64,000 nt of DNA, from assembly GCF_037975245.1 (NCBI RefSeq), contig NC_092568.1, positions 34,628,501-34,692,500 of the forward strand, written 5' to 3'. This DNA is from Apostichopus japonicus (Eukaryota; Echinodermata; Holothuroidea; Aspidochirotida; Stichopodidae). The notes beneath the pieces were generated by a model that worked only from the letters and a program-made list of their open reading frames with translations, searched no databases and was not told the DNA's origin. Shown here piece after piece: positions 62,001 through 64,000 of the stretch. Position numbers and translations under genes: made by a program. Numbering within the stretch: the first letter of the stretch is position 1; every line of letters starts with the position of its first letter.

Positions 62001-63123
62001 TTTCTAGGTACTAAACACTTATTGTGATATTTTGTGAAGAAAAAGCATTCCATACGTGTCCCTGTCTATTGTGTGTTTTTTTGATTCCTTATACTTGCCC
62101 CAACCCCTTCCCTTGCCCACAAACAAGAAGAGACCAATTGATAGTTACTGCCAGTCACAAATGACTGCTCCATGAACATGTAAAGTTTGTCTGACTCTGT
62201 AGGTACAGTAGTCATCGCATAACTAGAAGAATACAACTTCACAGACAAATGAGACACAGGGACAAGGATTGGAAACAGAAACAGCTTTGAGATGAGATTC
62301 ATCACTTGGCAGACTCTAGTTCTGAAGATTAAAACACTGAGTAAGACCTTTAAACGAGACACAACACACACTTCCATCTTTAACTAATATGATAGAGACC
62401 TTTGTGTTAACAACTCCCTCCACCAGCTGAGATAATTCTTGCTTTATTTGGAAGGTTCCCTAGTATTAAGGTTATAAGCCTGGATTGCTATCTTTATGTA
62501 AATCTGTGATGTCATAGCACCACAAGGCACTGAAACCTTTTACTCCTCTTTATTCCTCCATCCATGTTTTCAATAAAATAACATTCACAGTGTTGACGAA
62601 AGCAAAGCCGACACGCGGTCACATAAAGAGCTTCCATATTTTAGATTTAACATTTGCAAATCCCATCTCTATGATGCTAAGTAGATGCCACAAAAAAAAA
62701 AAGAAGAGAAAACCATAAAATGCCTTTAAAAATATGTGGCTGGATGATGTCATATTTAGACTTGTTTAAGTCTTCAGCCTTGTTTTGGAACAATAAGCTT
62801 GTAATATCGCACTCCCCACTGGTAAAATAAAGTTTCTCCTAGCTGTTTTGAGATGATATTCATCTATATCTCTCCCCAATGATACAATGAAGTTTCTCTT
62901 AGTTGTTTTTGGTTGTTCATCAGGTTTATTGGAGTTCCGTGTCTTCTTAATCTTAATCCCACCCTTGCAATAACTACAAGTTTTACCATTTCACCGTCGT
63001 ATGTGAGGCATTCCTGGAAAACTCGATCCAGAAACACGTCCGTCAGTGTGTTGGTGCCGTACTTTGATAATTCTTCCTTGCTGAGCATACCATTGTGATC
63101 CTTGTCAAGATTTAGATATTGAC
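59006..63123 (-). CDS. PPP2R3C: PPP2R3C, PP2A regulatory subunit B''-gamma (C-terminal part)
   Basis: Four coding exons on the minus strand: 63,123-62,987, 61,674-61,537, 61,066-60,939 and 59,135-59,006. All have GT/AG borders and join in frame. In order they encode GQYLNLDKDHNGMLSKEELS (canonical EF-hand loop D-x-D-x-N-G-x-L-x3-E), VFQECLTYDGEM, DYKTYLDFVLAMENRKEP, a second degenerate EF-like stretch (LLDVQKRGYLNVFALNFFFR), AIQVQMQQHGQEPVSF, DVKDEIFDMVRPSDP, then SILIDLNGFWTYENREVF and an acidic terminus ending NSEF. This matches the last ~178 residues of vertebrate PPP2R3C (about 450 aa) almost position by position. The protein is a calcium-binding B'' subunit that directs PP2A, and PP5, to targets in cytosol, nucleus and centrosome. 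The first exon begins in phase 2, and no earlier exon was found up to the window edge, so the N-terminal half lies beyond 64,000. Confidence 0.96.
60121..60905 (+). repeat. 37-bp minisatellite, about 20 copies, in the last PPP2R3C intron
   Basis: Unit 'gatgtaatcatgtctgataa' plus 'ctgatgaggtataacct' (37 bp). Copies vary at fixed sites (c/t in aac-gatgag, tata/taaa, catg/cagg), which gives runs of alternating variants. Near the left end extra partial units 'tgatgtctgataac' occur. The array ends only about 33 bases from the splice donor at 60,938. The open frames at 60,275-60,463 and 60,830-61,096 partly read through it. Confidence 0.95.
61675..62986. other. PPP2R3C intron, no other gene seen
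   Basis: Lies between the EF-hand exon and the DYKTYL exon. Open frames inside (61,533-61,820 partly, 62,066-62,377) show no domain. Confidence 0.6.
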
Positions 63124-64000
63124 CTGTAAAGAATACATCAAAAAGGGAGAAGTTGCACAACTTTACGGTGATACACTCTAAGATGATCACAATTTTCTAT
63201 ATTAATCAAACAGTATAGAGGCTAACTGACTTCTCTCTACAAGAAGTCCTGCTAAGATCCAAACATCAGCCCCTCGTACTTACTTATATATTTACCTATG
63301 ACAGGCATTTTACAATTTGTTAAGTGTTTTTCTCTTTCTTGATATATATCATATTCTCAGTATGAACTGGAAAGAACATAAATGTTACAGCATTGTAATA
63401 AATGATGGTATTGCAGTACTTTGTAATAATACTGATACACCTTGTACACGTTACACCATTTCAAACTCTATGACATCCTTCCAGCATTTTCCAATTGTAT
63501 ACATAGCATATTGTGGTGCTTTGCACTGGCCATTCAAATCTGGATTCAAGTCTGAGACGTGTAATGTATTGAAGGCAATCCGACTTCTGTTTAGTTTCAC
63601 CTTTGGCCTTGATTCATTCCAAAAACATGCAACTTGAACATTTGCAGTGTCTGGTTATTTCAGGACAAAAAAATGAAACACATTTTCTACTGTACAGGCT
63701 AGACTTCCATCTAGGTTTCAAGTAACCACCCAGTTTGGGACAATGTTTTCTATACTGTAGTGTCATGTCCCGCTTCAGAGCACTCGTATTGTCAGTATGA
63801 GCAGTATGAATATAACGCTTTCTATCAGATCAAGGTTAGGAACTGTTTACACTGTCAATACCAGTGCTTTGAGAGCATGATATTAATGTGCGGTGTAGAG
63901 AGGTATTAGCATTAGGAAATTGTCCCAATTGGCTGAAGTAACCAGCAGGGTCACGAATATTCAACAGCATCAGATCACTCAAAGCAAGTCTTACTTTTGA
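63124..64000. other. PPP2R3C upstream intron, no exon seen
   Basis: The minus strand was read for the expected preceding PPP2R3C exon (a Leu/Glu-rich segment with a Trp-Phe-Ser-Ala-like end) and none was found. The plus-strand frame at 63,317-63,637 has no domain. Confidence 0.5.

Overview
The window is AT-rich animal genomic DNA: short exons in long introns, GT/AG splice sites, tRNA-derived SINEs, several LINE clades, many TIR transposons, and frequent taggcctata-type words. Together with a dispersed ~140-bp repeat in four places, this suggests an echinoderm, perhaps a sea cucumber; that assignment is inference. No rRNA, CRISPR, operon or LTR element was recognised. Most long open frames lie in repeats or introns and are not genes.

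Left part (1-14.4 kb): no intact gene. It holds a diverged satellite-like repeat (about 0.5-1.1 kb and 11.8-12.8 kb), an inverted-repeat element (2.8-3.6 kb), small CAGNGGCGTA elements, a 5'-truncated LINE on the minus strand (6.1-7.1 kb), a 2.8-kb TIR element with subterminal repeats (7.3-10.1 kb) and a broken C2H2 zinc-finger fragment (13.8-14.2 kb).

Middle part (14.4-55.6 kb): a tandem array of one small three-exon gene on the plus strand. I call the copies A (14.5-29.6 kb), B (29.6-39.2 kb), C (39.2-45.0 kb), D (45.2-48.7 kb) and a diverged paralog E (53.7-55.6 kb). All splice with the same phases, and exon 2 is 72 nt in A, B, C and E. The predicted proteins (80 aa for B, 101 aa for E) carry a short SNARE-like coiled coil and end in a cysteine cluster in place of a membrane anchor. 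E aligns without gaps around the central arginine of R-SNAREs (VAMP/synaptobrevin type); A-D have valine at that place. Only B and E are open throughout. A is broken by a transposon in exon 1 and a stop in exon 2, C by a one-base insertion in exon 1, and D lacks promoter and exon 1. The array has been bombarded by TEs: a 3.5-kb TIR element and a 5.0-kb TTAA-flanked element in A, a PIF/Harbinger-like element with TTA target duplication in A, hAT-like elements with perfect 8-bp target duplications in B, C and downstream of D, and LINE fragments that were duplicated together with the units.

Right part (58.4-64 kb): the 3' half of a conserved gene on the minus strand, PPP2R3C (PP2A regulatory subunit B''-gamma). 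Its last four coding exons are clear and join in frame; upstream exons lie beyond the right edge. A 37-bp minisatellite of about 20 copies fills the intron right after the splice donor of its penultimate coding exon.

The most interesting content is the cysteine-tailed SNARE-like family and its decay within the tandem array.
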